From: Isochrysis galbana
Lineage: Eukaryota; Haptophyta; Isochrysidales; Isochrysidaceae
Assembly: GCA_018136815.1 (NCBI GenBank)
Contig: CM030934.1
Location: 3,239,070-3,303,069, forward strand
Reading direction: 5' to 3'
DNA length: 64,000 nucleotides
Notes under the pieces: generated by a model
Databases searched by the model: none
What the model was told of the DNA's origin: nothing
The model's input: only the letters and a program-made list of their open reading frames with translations
In this document: one piece after another, positions 41,186 through 52,397 of the stretch
Numbering within the stretch: the first letter of the stretch is position 1
Layout: each line of letters opens with the position of its first letter
Program-made: the position numbers and the translations under genes

Positions 41186-41518
41186 TAAATCTTCTTAAAA
41201 TTCCCCGCTACATGTGCGGCGTGGGGCAGAATGCTCTTGAACCTCCCTACTACCCAACCTTAACCCCCATCAACCCCCTCCCCCTTCCCCAGTTCTCTCT
41301 TTAGCGGAGAAGCCGGTTCCGGGGAGGCCGCGCGCGCTGCTTCGGCCAGGAGTCGGAGAGAAGGGGGCGGGAGACGGGAGACGGTGGACGGTGGCTCCTC
41401 CTTTGCTTTGACTCGTGCACGCGTTTCCTTTCCTTATGTCTCGTGAGATCCTCCTTGATATTTGTTGCGTTACTTACAAAAGAGGTTTGGCTACCCTAAG
41501 TGTAATGTTTCGATTACA
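41186..41518 (-). mobile_element. LINE family 2 tail, 5'-truncated insertion with 17-bp target-site duplication
   Basis: GATTACAGTGGGAGAAA at 41169-41185 and 41519-41535 flanks a 333-bp minus-strand insert. The insert begins in the last codons of ORF2 (AAACATTACAC...TTAGGGTAGCC, compare 35080-35100) and ends ...GGAATTTTAAGAAGATTTA. Confidence 0.85.
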
Positions 41519-41681
41519 GATTACAGTGGGAGAAAAAATGACGTGAGGCGACAAACAAGCGACAAGCGTCTAATCACCCACCAACAAAGGGCATGCAAAG
41601 GCGCTTCAATCGCCATCCACCCCACACACACACTCTTACATCCACTTTGACGCGAGCATCGATGGGGATATGCTTCCGGGA

Positions 41682-41848
41682 GGTGATGGCGATTGAACGC
41701 TTTTCCATATGTAGGCCGGTGGTGATTGAACGCTTTTCCATGTGGTGGGGGTGATGGCGATTGAACGCGTTCCCACGTGTAGGCTGATGGTAATTGAACG
41801 CTTTTCTATGCTGTGGGTGAGGGTGATTGAGCGCTTCTCGCCTTTTAA
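41682..41848 (+). repeat. tandem array with ATTGAACGCTTTT core
   Basis: Five degenerate units of 30-36 bp, each with G(A/T)TTGAACGCTTTTCC or a one-base variant and a variable GTGG/GTAGG spacer. The same core occurs singly at 36387-36403 and, as AAATGAACGCTTCTGG, at 9466-9481. Confidence 0.85.
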
Positions 41849-42250
41849 TCCCGCGGGCGAATATCCTTCGACGGCAACGGACAACGGAGCGCCTCCCGCC
41901 TCCGCCGCGATGGGGTGTGTGCGCGGTGGGCGCATGGCTCGTCCGGTGGCTGTGGCTAGGCGGAATGCTAGCGAACACGATGTCCTACGATGCTGTAAGA
42001 TCTAACGTCCTCCCTCTGCGCCCCAAGAACTCTCTGCTTGAACCTGCTGTACTCCATAGAGCGTCTGAGCGTCTGGGCGTATACTATATACTATGACTTA
42101 CACTCTTTCTACTCTACTCTAGTAGTCGAGGAGCCGCGCGAGAGGCGAGAGCGAGTTGGGAGTTGGAGGGGGGGGGCGGGGCGGAGGAGATACCGTTGGG
42201 GAGCAGCGCAGGATCTCTAATGAGATCTCGACTCTCTCGCGCACACCGAG
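41849..42250. other. no gene recognised
   Basis: Mixed sequence leading into the CT microsatellites. Confidence 0.4.
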
Positions 42251-42259
42251 AGAGGCTCC

Positions 42260-42336
42260 TCCTTGCCCTCTCTCTACTCTCTACTCTCTACTCTCTACTC
42301 TCTACTCTCTACTCTCTACTCTCTACACTCTCCACT

Positions 42337-42394
<58 letters not shown>

Positions 42395-42577
42395 CCCCTC
42401 TCTCCCTCTCCTCCTCTCCTTCCCTCCCCTCCTCGCCCCCCCCCCCCCCCCGCTATTCCCGAGGAATCGTTGAGATGGAAACCTCGATCTTTCACATAAA
42501 CGCCCTCCTCCTTCCCCTCCCCCAGGCGACCCCCCCCCCTCTCTCTCTTCTGTATTCGTATCCCCACAACAACTACT

Positions 42578-42652
<75 letters not shown>

Positions 42653-42655
42653 CCC
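42260..42655 (+). repeat. (CTCTCTA)n and (CT)n microsatellites
   Basis: TCTACTC units 42270-42340, (CT)n 42345-42390 and 42580-42650, C-run 42438-42451. The Ser/Leu frames spanning them are compositional. Confidence 0.9.
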
Positions 42656-42904
42656 TTCCGCCCACCGCAGCCAACCCACCCACCAACATCTGTGAAGGCG
42701 GCTACGTTTTATTGTATACCCGCAGCTGCCCTCCCCCCGCCCCCCCCCCGTGGTGGCTGCCTCCCCACCCCCTCCCTTCATCTCTCTTCTTCCCTCTTCT
42801 CTTTCCTCTTTTCTCCCTTCACACAACCCCCCCTCTCTCCCCTACCCCCTCTCTCTCTGCTCTCCTCTCTCTCTCTCCGCCCCCTCCCCCCCCCCCGCTC
42901 CCCC

Positions 42905-45530
42905 ATGGGCGGCTCGCTGCTGCCCCTGCTCGGCGGCTCGCTGCTCGCGCTCTGGAGCGCGCCGCCAGCGCTCGCCCTCTCGCCACCCCACCTCCCTTGC
43001 CGCCTCTCCCTCTCCCTCTCCTCCTCCCCCTTCTCTTCCCCCACCCCCTCTCTCTCCCCCTCCCTCCCTCCCTCTCTCTCTTCCTCCCCCCTCCTCTCTC
43101 CCTCTCTCCCCACCCCACTCGCTCTCCCCCCCTCCCCCGCCCCGCAGCACGCCAATGGGGCGCACTGGCACATCGGCTCGCTTTTCTCCTCCCCTACCCA
43201 CCACCGATGCGCTCCACCCCTCCTCCTCCTCTCCTCTCCTCTCTCGCCCGCTTCCCCTCACCACCCACACTCGCACGCTCTCCGCCTCCTCCCTCGCCAG
43301 CCTGCCAGCGCGCAGGCCTCCCAACGCGCCTCTCTCTCCTCCTCCCGCGCCCGCCGCTCCCCGCCACCACTCATGCTCTCCCCATCTCCTCTTCTCCTGC
43401 GCACCCCCTCTACCCGCCGCCCACGACTGCCGTGCGCCCTCGCGCCCAGCCTGCTCGCACTACCCTCTGACTCGTCCGAGCTCGGCTGGGAGGCACTGGC
43501 CACGTCGGAGCGCCACTCGGTCCTCTCCCGCCTTGCGCGCTGGGTCACACTTCGTCGTACAGTCGACGAGGCCGAGTTTGCACTTACGCTCGAGGCCGAC
43601 TTCAACTCGGACCCTACGATCCTACGTGATATCGACTTCTCCGCCATCCTCTCCCGTCTTCGCGCCGACATGCGTGATGAGGCTACGGGGCTAGCGCAGG
43701 CTGCCGGTATCAACGAGGGCGAGATCGAGACGCTGCAGAAGCGTCAGCGCAAGGCGGAGGAGCGGCTGGCGGCGGTCGCGCCGCGGTACGCGCGGGTGCG
43801 CAAGGAGGAGGTGTCGGCCGTTGCGCAGTCGGTCCCCAAGCTGCGCCGTGTCATCTCCAAGGCGCGCGAGCTGCCACTCGCCGTTGAACTGCAGCGCTCG
43901 TCGGCGGAGGGCGGCGCTCCTGCTGAGCCGACGGGGGTCGACGGCGGCTTCGATTTGCAGGCTATGCTGCGCGAGTCGCAGAACCTGGCGAGCGCGACGC
44001 GGGAGTTGTGGCAGCGTCTCAATGGCGGAAATGCCACCAAGGACGAGGAGCTCATGGCGCTACAACGCGAGTCCAAGGCGCTCCTCTCGCTGCGCGCCGA
44101 GACGACCAAGTTGCGCGCGGGAATTCGGCTCGTCAACCGACAAAAGGAGCTAAAGCGCAAGGCGCTCATCCGATACGACGCAGAGGCCGTCCTCGAGGAG
44201 ATGCTGCGTGCTGACCTGTCCATCATGAAGCTGCAGATCGAACTCTCCCTGAAGGCGCGCGGCCGCCGCTCCAGCACTCATGCCCGACCGCACCTGATCC
44301 AAGCTGCCCGACCGCGTCACAGGCCGACATGCTGGAGATGGAGCGCATCTACCTTGCAATGGAGGGCGAGCTCCGCTCGTCGTCGACACTCACTGACCAG
44401 TTGCTGCCAATGGTACGCTCAAGCGCCAAGCTGCCTCGTGCCCCACTCCGCCGCCGTGCACGCACGAGCTCCACCCCCCTTCCCCACTCGGCCCACGCCG
44501 CAGGTCGAGCGCTACGGCTCGGTCGAGCAGTCGATCCGCAAGATGGTATCGCTCGTGCAGTCCGACCAGCATGAGGCCATCGACGACACAGAGCTCAACG
44601 CCATAGAATCGGAGATCTCCGACATGATCCTCCAGCTCGGGCTTCAGCAAGACCCCGAGTCCTTCACGTGGCGCGGCGCGTACGAAGCGGCACTCGTCGG
44701 GCTCAACCGGGCGCTGCAGGTCCTGGCTCTTTCGCGCCCGCCGTGTGGTAGCCACCACCCGCATTATGGCTAGCGGAGCCACCGACGCGCGATTGCACCG
44801 TACCTGCCGCAGGGGATCATGTTCTACCTACGAGGGTTGCAGCTGATGGGGCAGGACATTCAGCTCTTCGTGTCGATGATCACCCGCGCCGTTGTGCAAG
44901 GGTACACCCTGCGACAACGCGAGGTGTGGCCGCGGCCGCCGAGCGCGCTATCCGCGCGCGGTTCGCCACCAGCCGGCCCCGCACGCCGCGCCCCTCTCTC
45001 CCTAGTATGGCCGCCTGCGCGCCGCGTAGGTCAATATCCTCAGGCGAATCGCCAAGGACCTGGTGACAATTGTACCGGTTGTGATCATCTTGCTCATCCC
45101 GCTCTCGCCCATTGGCCACGTACTCGTCTTCTCCTTCATCCAGCGGTACTTCCCCGACTTCTTCCCGTCCCAGGTACGTGCTTCGACGCACGCGTTCCGT
45201 CCTCCCTCCCTCTCCCCTCCAGCTCGACCACCGCCCATGCCTGCGCCCACCGTCCAGTTCACCGAGGAGCGCCAGAATATCATGTCGATGTACTCCTCTC
45301 TCACCGCGCCGACGATGTCCGACACTCCTCCGCCCGCTACCACGGACGAGTATCCGGCAACAGCTGCAGAGGCGGGCGTGCTGCAACCTGCGGACGAGCA
45401 GCCAGAGGACCACATGAACCGAGCGGCCGGCGATGGCAAAGCTAATGGGGTGGCCGCCGAGGGTAGTGCGGCCGAGACTCATGATGATTTGAGTCGGAGC
45501 GCATCGGCCAAAGGCAAGTCGGTGCAGTGA
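42905..45530 (+). CDS. LETM1-like protein (mitochondrial or plastid inner membrane)
   Basis: Model: join(42905..44254, 44323..44412, 44504..44719, 44813..44923, 45030..45173, 45258..45530), 727 residues, every exon in phase. The first intron is GC-AG (AAG|GCGCGC...CACAG|GCC); the others are GT-AG. The start [16 protein letters not shown] and the following Ser/Pro-rich 180 residues suggest an organelle-targeting leader, though an unseen intron ending CCCCGCAG at 43147 is possible. The middle (residues about 190-450) is charged and helical ([16 protein letters not shown]). The LETM1 core follows: [54 protein letters not shown] (one membrane span) and [12 protein letters not shown]. The tail is acidic and disordered (ends ASAKGKSVQ). 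LETM1 proteins work in cation/proton exchange and organelle ribosome or volume homeostasis. Confidence 0.85.
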
Positions 45531-46570
45531 GCCGCGCTGGTCCGGCTGCAATAGTATCGCAAGCGTACGTACGCTGCACGCGCTCAGGAAGGCAATATGG
45601 GCGTGCCTTGGTTCACGACGACTAAACTTGGGCAGGAGCACGAGCGCCAGCTTTTGCGAGCGGTGTCGGGAGATCCGCTTGCGGGAATTGCTACCTTGTT
45701 TCCGCGATCTCCTTGGTGCGCGCAGTCGGGCGCAACACCCTCGACTCGGAGGTTGTCCGGTGGTGGCGGTGGCAAGGAGTCGCTCTTGGTCGATCATGCC
45801 GCGCGGGGCATGCGACGCCGCGTCTAGGACCACATTAAAGACGGCTGGGTCGGTGTGCATGTGTGTGAATGCATCTCCATCCCGTGTGATGGGTTTTGCT
45901 ACGATGCTCGGGCGCTAGACGTGGCATCATGAGGAGATAACGACGAGCTGCCCGGTCCACGATCTCATGCTCTCATGGTTGCGCATTAGTGTACGACGAC
46001 GGTTGCAACGAGTTGCAGCTCACACGCACAAACGTTTGTGCGTAGAGCTGCTGCTACGTGTTGCTACGCGACTAGCGACTACTGCTCAGCTCTATTGCCA
46101 TTGCTCTCGCTATTATCTGTTTTGATCGTATCCCCTAACCTCCCTGATGCTGCTAGTATAGTAATATTAAATATCAATGCTCTCACTATTTATTGTTGTG
46201 GTCCTCGTTCCGAAACAAATTGCTAACAAAGAACTTTGCAAGCTTTTGCTACGGCCCTTTCTCTTTCCACACCCGCCACGCCTATTGAACTATTGAGGAG
46301 TCATTTGTCATTTCTCGTTTCTCGGGCATCAAGGCAAAGGTCGCTCGCTTTTTAGCACGTCAAGTCCTGGACAAATAAAACACCTGAAGATTATCTCCCT
46401 CGAAGATTTAGCCCGGTAACTAACTAGGGGGATGCGGAGGGCACCATCTGTAATGGGCAAACCAAGGCCCAAATTAGCTCCCTATAGGTTCTGGTATGGG
46501 AGATCAGCAAAAAATTCCGGGGTCTTCCGGCAGAATTTTCGAAATGTACCCGATTTCAGTAAGGCCTCTG
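45531..46570. other. no gene recognised
   Basis: The first 400 bp are probably 3' UTR. A 76-codon frame at 45597 (MGVPWFTTTK) is unsupported. Confidence 0.4.
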
Positions 46571-46577
46571 ACGGTGC

Positions 46578-47250
46578 AACTATCAGTAAAACTGATAGGG
46601 TCATGGGAGCCGCGTTCCCGCCCTCCTCCACCGCAGACACCCCCTGGGTGGGCCTGTACATCCATCCTCAGCCCCTGCTTGCAGGCAAGGGCTGAGTTGA
46701 CATTGACATCAACCCTGCCCAGACTCTCGCTGTGGCGAGTGAGGTGAGAATGAGGTGGTTGTGTTGGTGGATGTGTGGACTGGGTGAGGCTGTTGTGAGG
46801 CTTGGGTTGTGTGGTGTGTGGAGGGAGAGGGAGGGCGCGACGGGGGTGAGGAAGCGCCTTGATAGGTCCTGTTACATGGTGTGAGAGCGGGATCGGGAGA
46901 CATGACAGCGAGTGGAACAGAGTGGAGCACACCAGAGACAACACGAGGGGGTGCTTCCGGGCGAGCGCGCCAGAAACAAGAGGACGAGGGTAAAAAATAA
47001 ACCGGGACGACGGGGAAAGAAAACACGGGGAAACTCTAGGAACAGAGGAAAGACTAATGGAACGAAGGGGAGAGCCGGGCGTCGGATGGGGGAGAAACAA
47101 GGGGCGAGCGCGGGGGGGCTCCGAGCCTCGCGGGCCGAGGGAACAAAAGGAACCGCTGGGGTTTCACGGAAGGAGGGAAGGAAGGGATCCCGGCTGGAGC
47201 TGCATGCGAGGGAACCGGGGGAGAGGGGCGGAAGGGGAGTAGGGCCAGGC
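46578..47250 (+). mobile_element. retroelement 5' end (A-type hairpin) and degenerate body
   Basis: CTATCAG-TAAAA-CTGATAG (46580-46598), then GGTCATGGGAGCCGCG. The following 90 bp (GACACCCCCTGGGTGGGCC ... CAGCCCCTGC) match 34060-34125. The rest is purine-rich with broken frames. 3' end not defined. Confidence 0.55.
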
Positions 47251-47254
47251 CAGG

Positions 47255-47560
47255 ATTTCGGAAATTTTTTTCAAAATTTGGGGGTGGGTTTACTCACAGA
47301 TTTCGGGGCGAAATTTCGCAAAATTTGGGGGGCTCCTGCAACGCCCTCGCAAAATTTGGGGGCTCCTATACCTAGGGAGAAGGACGGGGGGCGGGGGCGG
47401 GGGGGGTAGTAAGTAGTAAGGGCGGGAGGCGGGAGAGAGAGGGGAGAGGGTAGGGTAGTAAGAGTAAGTAAAGGGCGGGAGAGGGGGGTAAGAAAGGGCG
47501 GGAGAGGAGGGGTAGTAAAGGCGGGAGAGGGGGGGGGGGAGCCGCGGGGGCGGCGGAGAG
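47255..47560 (+). repeat. GCAAAATTTGGGGG and GGCGGGAGAG repeats
   Basis: Three copies of a CAAAATTTGGGGG(G/T) block (47273-47360), then GTAGTAAG/GGCGGGAGAG units to 47540. Confidence 0.75.
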
Positions 47561-47955
47561 AAGAGAGCGAGAGGGCGGCGACAATTACGCACAGGAATAA
47601 GGAAGGAATCTTTCGAAAACCCTTAAGTGAGTTGATGAAGACCGAAGTAAAACAGCGCCACGATATAATCCAACGGCCAACGACACTTGAGGAGGAATCA
47701 GGGTCACACAAGGGGGTGCTTCCTTGCACCGGCGATACCCGAACGCGCGACTTAGCCTAAAAACGCTAGAAGCACGCAAGGAGGTAATGACGGATGTGAG
47801 GTTACCACTACCTCAGATGGGAACGGAGAGGACGGAGGGGAAGCGGCGAGAGGCGCCGCGGAAGTTGGGGGATGACCAATGACGGGCTCACCCGCCCCCA
47901 GAGGGGGCAGGGAGACGGGCTTAGGGGAGGCAAAGCGAGGCGACGGGGCAGACAT

Positions 47956-49032
47956 CCCGGATGCCCCGTCAGGTCTCAGGTCATTAGGTCTTGGCGACCT
48001 GATACCTGATATCAGGACCTGATATGAGGCTGATATCAGGTGGTCCACAACTAATATTATAATATTGTAATGAGTAATGAGCGATTCTAAGGTTAGGCAC
48101 ATCGTTTGAGGAAATGGACTACGTCTAGAAGCGGAGTGGGGGTTCGTGTGGAAGCGGAGGGGAGAGCCCCCCGCCAGCGACCCCCCACCCCTCCCCCCCG
48201 CGGGAACCCCCCCCCCCCCGCGCGCGCATCCGCCTCTGCCGCTCCGCCGGAGGCGCACCCGCCCCGCACCCCTCCCTCCCCCCCAGCCAGCCACTGCTGC
48301 CGCCGTTCCCGCCCGCTCCGCCGCCAGCGCGTCCCCTGCTACCTCTGCTCGCCCCACCGCCGTCCCCTTCGCAGCCGCCCGCCTCGCTGGCTCACCCGCC
48401 TCACTGCTAGCCTCGCCGCTGGGCTCGCGCCTGTCCCAGCGCCACCCCGCCTCCTCCACCTCAACACCAGTTGCCCTCCCCCCTGGCAACCAGCGTCGCC
48501 GCCACCAGCCTCGCCTCCACCCAGCCTCGCAGCCACCAGCCTCGCCTCCTCCAGCCTCGCCGCCACCAGCCTCGCCGCTGCCAGCCTCGCAGCCACTAGC
48601 CTCGCAGCCACCAGCCTCGCCGCCACCAGCCTCGCCGCCACCAGCCTCGCCGCCACCAGCCTCGCCGCCACCAGCCTCGTTACCACCAGCCTCGTTACCA
48701 TCAGCCTCGTTACCACCAGCCTCGCCGCCACCAGCCTCGTTACCACCAGTCTCGCATCCACCAGCCTCGCCTCCACCAGCCTCGCCGCCACCAGCCTCGC
48801 CGCCTCCAGCCTCGCCTCCACCCAGCCTCACAGCCCATCATCCATCCTCACTGAGAGGCATGGCCGCTCGCTCGCGGTTCGGGTCGATGACTACCCGCCC
48901 GTTTACTGACGTGAATTTTATTTTATTCTAAAGTTAGTAGCGATAATATCAGCCTGATATCAGGTTATCAGGTCTAGTAGGCCTGATAACCTGATATCAG
49001 AACCTGATATCAGCCTGACGGGGCATCCAGGT
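47956..49032. mobile_element. DNA-transposon-like element with terminal inverted repeats
   Basis: The ends are inverted copies: GGATGCCCCGTCAGG at 47959-47973 and its complement at about 49012-49026. Subterminal blocks rich in the palindrome CCTGATATCAGG follow (47995-48045 and 48955-49012). CAGACAT lies just outside each end (47949-47955, 49033-49039), a candidate 7-bp target-site duplication. The interior is a minisatellite and no transposase is visible, so it is non-autonomous. Confidence 0.65.
48480..48830 (+). repeat. 15-bp minisatellite (GCCACCAGCCTCGCC)
   Basis: About 23 copies with variants (GTTACCACCAGCCTC). A unit divisible by three keeps frames open in both directions (PPASP, EAGGG, LAATS), hence long but unsupported frames. 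Confidence 0.9.
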
Positions 49033-49264
49033 CAGACATAGCGAGAACGAGAGCGAGGGCGAGGGTGAGTGCGCGGTTGTTGTTGAGAGCTTGGTTGTAG
49101 AGTGAGTGTGAGTGTTATTGACGAGGAGCGAGAGCAAGAACGGGGGCGAAAGCGAGAACGAACGAACGAGGACGAACGACTGGAACGAAAGAACGACTCC
49201 CACCCACCAGATGTCACGCACACTCAACACTGACGGCTATCCGCGATGCGGAGTTTGGAGTTGG

Positions 49265-49375
49265 TGTCGCAGTGTCGCGGTAGTCGACGCAGAAGCGCAC
49301 GGAGCCGTCCTTCTTGCCAACCAAGACGACGCGCGACGCCCTGACGAATTGGAATGGCCCATAGGGCCTGAGGGC
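49265..49375 (-). pseudogene. Ty3/gypsy reverse-transcriptase fragment
   Basis: Minus frame FVRASRVVLVGKKDGSVRFC followed by VDYR: the gypsy RT motif (ASP-VVLVKKKDG-x-RFCVDYR) with Ser-Pro changed to Ser-Arg. Downstream the frame becomes TPTPNSAS and loses the fold. Remnant only. Confidence 0.75.
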
Positions 49376-50178
49376 AATGAGGAAGGAGGCAGACCCGGCG
49401 GCAGGCGCAGCGGAGGAGACGACTTCGGAGGTGCTGATGGGCTGAAGCCCGTCAGCAGAGGAAGGCGGGCAGGCGGGCTTTGGCGAGGGCGAGGACGGCG
49501 GCGAAAGCGACATCGAGCGAGCGGCGAGAGGCGAGGGTGAGTGAGAGGAGGGCTGTGTTGGCAGGGTGGCAGGGGCTGGTGAGGCAAGGCGAGTTTGTAG
49601 GGTACGAGTGTTACGAGAGCGAGAGCGACGAGAGCGAGAGCGACAGATACCTCCTCCCTCTTCACCGCCATTGCCACCTCCTCCCTCTTCACCGCCATTG
49701 CCACCTCCTCCCAGGGCGCAGGCATCCTGGGCCTGGATTGTGTGGTGCCCCTCGGGCACCTTCGAGCGTGCGCGGGGCTCGGATTGGGCATTGGGAGCCA
49801 TGGCAAGGGCAGGGGCCGTTCCTCCACGAAGCGGCGCCGTTCGTCCCGTGAAGCGAAAGCCTCTAACGTTGTTTCAACCCGTCAACCCCCCCCCCGCTTT
49901 GTTATCCTTGTTGCTCGTGTCACAAGTATATCTCGGTCTCTTTAGGAAGGAAAGTCTGAACACTTTCGGTTGTGGTTCTCGTCTCCAAAAGGATACTTCC
50001 ACGTACTCCATGAAGAGTTTAGGAGATGAAAAGGGGGAGCGTCCCCTACTTGGCTGGAGCTGGAGGGGGGGGGGGGGGGGGAAGGCTGCCCCGGGGGAGG
50101 AGGGGAGTGGGAGAGGCAGAGAGGGAGATAGAGAGGCAGGAAGTGAGAGAGAGAGAGCACGAGCACGAGCTAGCGGTC
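49376..50178. other. no gene recognised
   Basis: Contains short repeats (CCATTGCCACCTCCTCCC units 49665-49710), G-run at 50067-50082, then the upstream region of the exostosin gene. Confidence 0.4.
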
Positions 50179-51555
50179 ATGTGTCCACCCTCCTGCCGCG
50201 CCCACTGCACTCAACCGTGCGACGCTTCGCTGGATCTGCCTCACCCCTCTCCTGCTCCCACTCCTCTCCTTCGTGCCCTACCGTGCTTCTTTCTGCGCGA
50301 GGAAGGCGGGCTCAACTTCTCCTCCACCGCCGCGCGAGCCCACCATCTTCTTCGCGAGCAGGCGCCTGATGAAATTTTGCCCGTCGACGTGGCGCAGCAC
50401 TTCTTCGAGCTGCCACTGATCGACGCCCTCCGCCATCACCCTTGACGCGTGAGTACGGCGGAGGAGGCAGAGCTCGAGGTGCTCGGCGTGATGCCTTTCA
50501 CCTCGTGGGCCATCGGCACCGTTGCCTGCGACCCCCTGTGCGACGCCGCCGGCGCACACCGCACCAGGATGGCGGCAGCTGCTGCGACACTCCGTCAGAT
50601 GCGAACGTGGCGTCGCAGCCGTGGGACCGGCCGTCGCTTTCTCCTGATTGTGGGACACTACAGCATTTATCGCTCGCTCGGAGCGGAGCTGACTATTGAG
50701 TTGGGGAGAGGCAATGCGTTGCTGGCGGTTGCAGACACATCCTTTGGAAGATTGAAGATAGTGCGTGGCGCCGACAAGGGCGCTCTCTCACATCTGATCA
50801 CGACTGGCATTGTGCTGCCCTACTGGGCGCATTCGCACGCTGCCTACCCGATCGAACGGGCGCAGAGCTCGGCGCTCGGTATTCACGCGTCTGCCGTCAG
50901 CCCACCGCGTCGGCAAGGTATCATGTTTCACGGTGGCCTCTTACGCTTCGACTTTGGTGTGCGCAATCGGATGGTGACGATCATGCGCATGTTGAGTGCG
51001 CAGCGGGTGCCGGTCGACCTACGGCTCAGCGAATTTACGCGTGAAAATGAGAACAAAACGGAGCTTGAACTGCTCGCGGGCGAGCGGCGCGCTGCATATA
51101 CTGAGAGCGGCCGCGCGTACCTTACCGCCTCCTTATGCCCATCACCCTCTGGTGACACCGTCACCTCACGTCGCCTCTTCGATGCTATGTCGAGCGGGTG
51201 CGTGCCAGTACTCTTGCGCTCCATGTTTGCCCTTGGCACGCTTGGTGGCCCGTCGAAAGGCAGTCTGTACACGGCGCTACCATTCCCTCTTTCAGTGGAC
51301 TGGCGGTCGATCACACTTCGTCTGGTGCCCAGTCCGTCAAGCAACGCAAGGTGCATCAGTGGCGACGCTGCATGGCTACTTGCATGGCACAATGAGGAAG
51401 CAACTTTGGAGAGCATGCGACGCCATGTGCTCACGGTCTTCCGGTCTCATCTGGACTACGCGCGGAATCCTCAGGGTGTGGCCAGCGCTCTCCTGCGTGA
51501 GGTGGGGGCCCGTATCGGACGGCCCCGAAAGCCTGGGCCGGGCCGGATCGACTAG
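50179..51555 (+). CDS. exostosin-like glycosyltransferase (GT47) with one in-frame TGA
   Basis: Frame from ATG 50179 (MCPPSCRAHCTQPC) to TAG 51555 in one register, interrupted only by TGA at 50443-50445. Both sides are conserved: upstream DEILPVDVAQHFFELPLIDA then LRHHP; downstream RVSTAEEAELEVLGVMPF, matching the exostosin pattern HP-x-R-T-x-(D)P-E-E-A-(D) with the TGA at x. Later landmarks: GRRFLLIVGHY, NALLAVADTSF, TGIVLPYWAH, GIMFHGGL, then CPSPSGDTVTSRRLFDAMSS with GCVPVL, the sugar-nucleotide-binding region. Exostosins add sugars to extracellular glycans in the Golgi. No hydrophobic anchor is visible; an upstream exon may supply it. A 24-bp intron spanning the stop is unlikely. Either a recent nonsense change, a sequence error (TGG) or recoding. 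Confidence 0.75.
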
Positions 51556-52380
51556 GCGATTAGGTGCAGGGTAGATGAAGCCTTTGCCATGCTATGGCGA
51601 TGGTTGACCGTGTAAGAAGAAATTTGGCCAGAAGATATGAGGACGCTGGGCGAGTCCAATCCTGTCTCATAAGGGATTGAACAATTTCACGATTCTGGGA
51701 GAGGTGCTACGCTAGTCATGCTGCATTGGTGAAGCGCATGTGTCTATCCTCCATCAAATGCCATCTTCGATTGCGCTCATAGTACACATAATCTACGAAG
51801 GAATGCAAATATCTTGGACGATATTCGACAACACAGAAAATCCCATGCTGACTCATGAAAATTCTGACATTTCAGACATCATCGAGCGCTCAGAACGGAG
51901 ACGACGCATTGCGGGCTCAGCTGTTGCGAGGAGTGCGCTAAGTGACCATGTGCCACTGAATGGTGAAGTGTGAGATGTAGGGACACATTCAAGTATTGAA
52001 ATTCAGCTGGAGGCACCATTGCCAAGATATCTTGCCGCGAAAATGACGCTCAGGCATTAACTGAATCGTGTTGGTAATGATTTTCCTGCTGACGGCTCCT
52101 GGCTAATCTGTATGTGGCGCGGGCCGGGCACAGGGCTGATGACCAAGAACGGGCTCGCAGCGCGCCCGGCGTCGTTTTGAATTTGGGCTTCCCTAGAACG
52201 TGTATTTAGGGCCTTGTTTTGCCGTTTTTGGTCACGCTTCGTTGTTGTTGTTGGGGCTCCCGGGGGGGTTCTTAGGGCGGCCAAACACTGATTTATAACT
52301 ACTTACATGCGGGGGGGGCTTCATTTTTGACCGTCCCCCCAAGCCCATGAAAACTCCCGGGGGCTTACCTGCCTCCATGA
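51556..52380. other. no gene recognised
   Basis: 3' flank of the exostosin and mixed sequence. 52200-52280 has weak similarity to the 1120/54030 repeat. Confidence 0.4.
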
Positions 52381-52397
52381 AAAATTGCCGAGGAAAA

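Noticed and set aside
42163..43470. 435-codon Ser/Leu/Pro frame
   Set aside because: Microsatellite-driven frame overlapping the LETM1 gene in another register.
47752..48831. 359-codon Gly/Glu/Ala frame on the minus strand and Pro/Ala/Ser frames on plus
   Set aside because: Translation of the 15-bp minisatellite inside the TIR element; no non-repeat domain.
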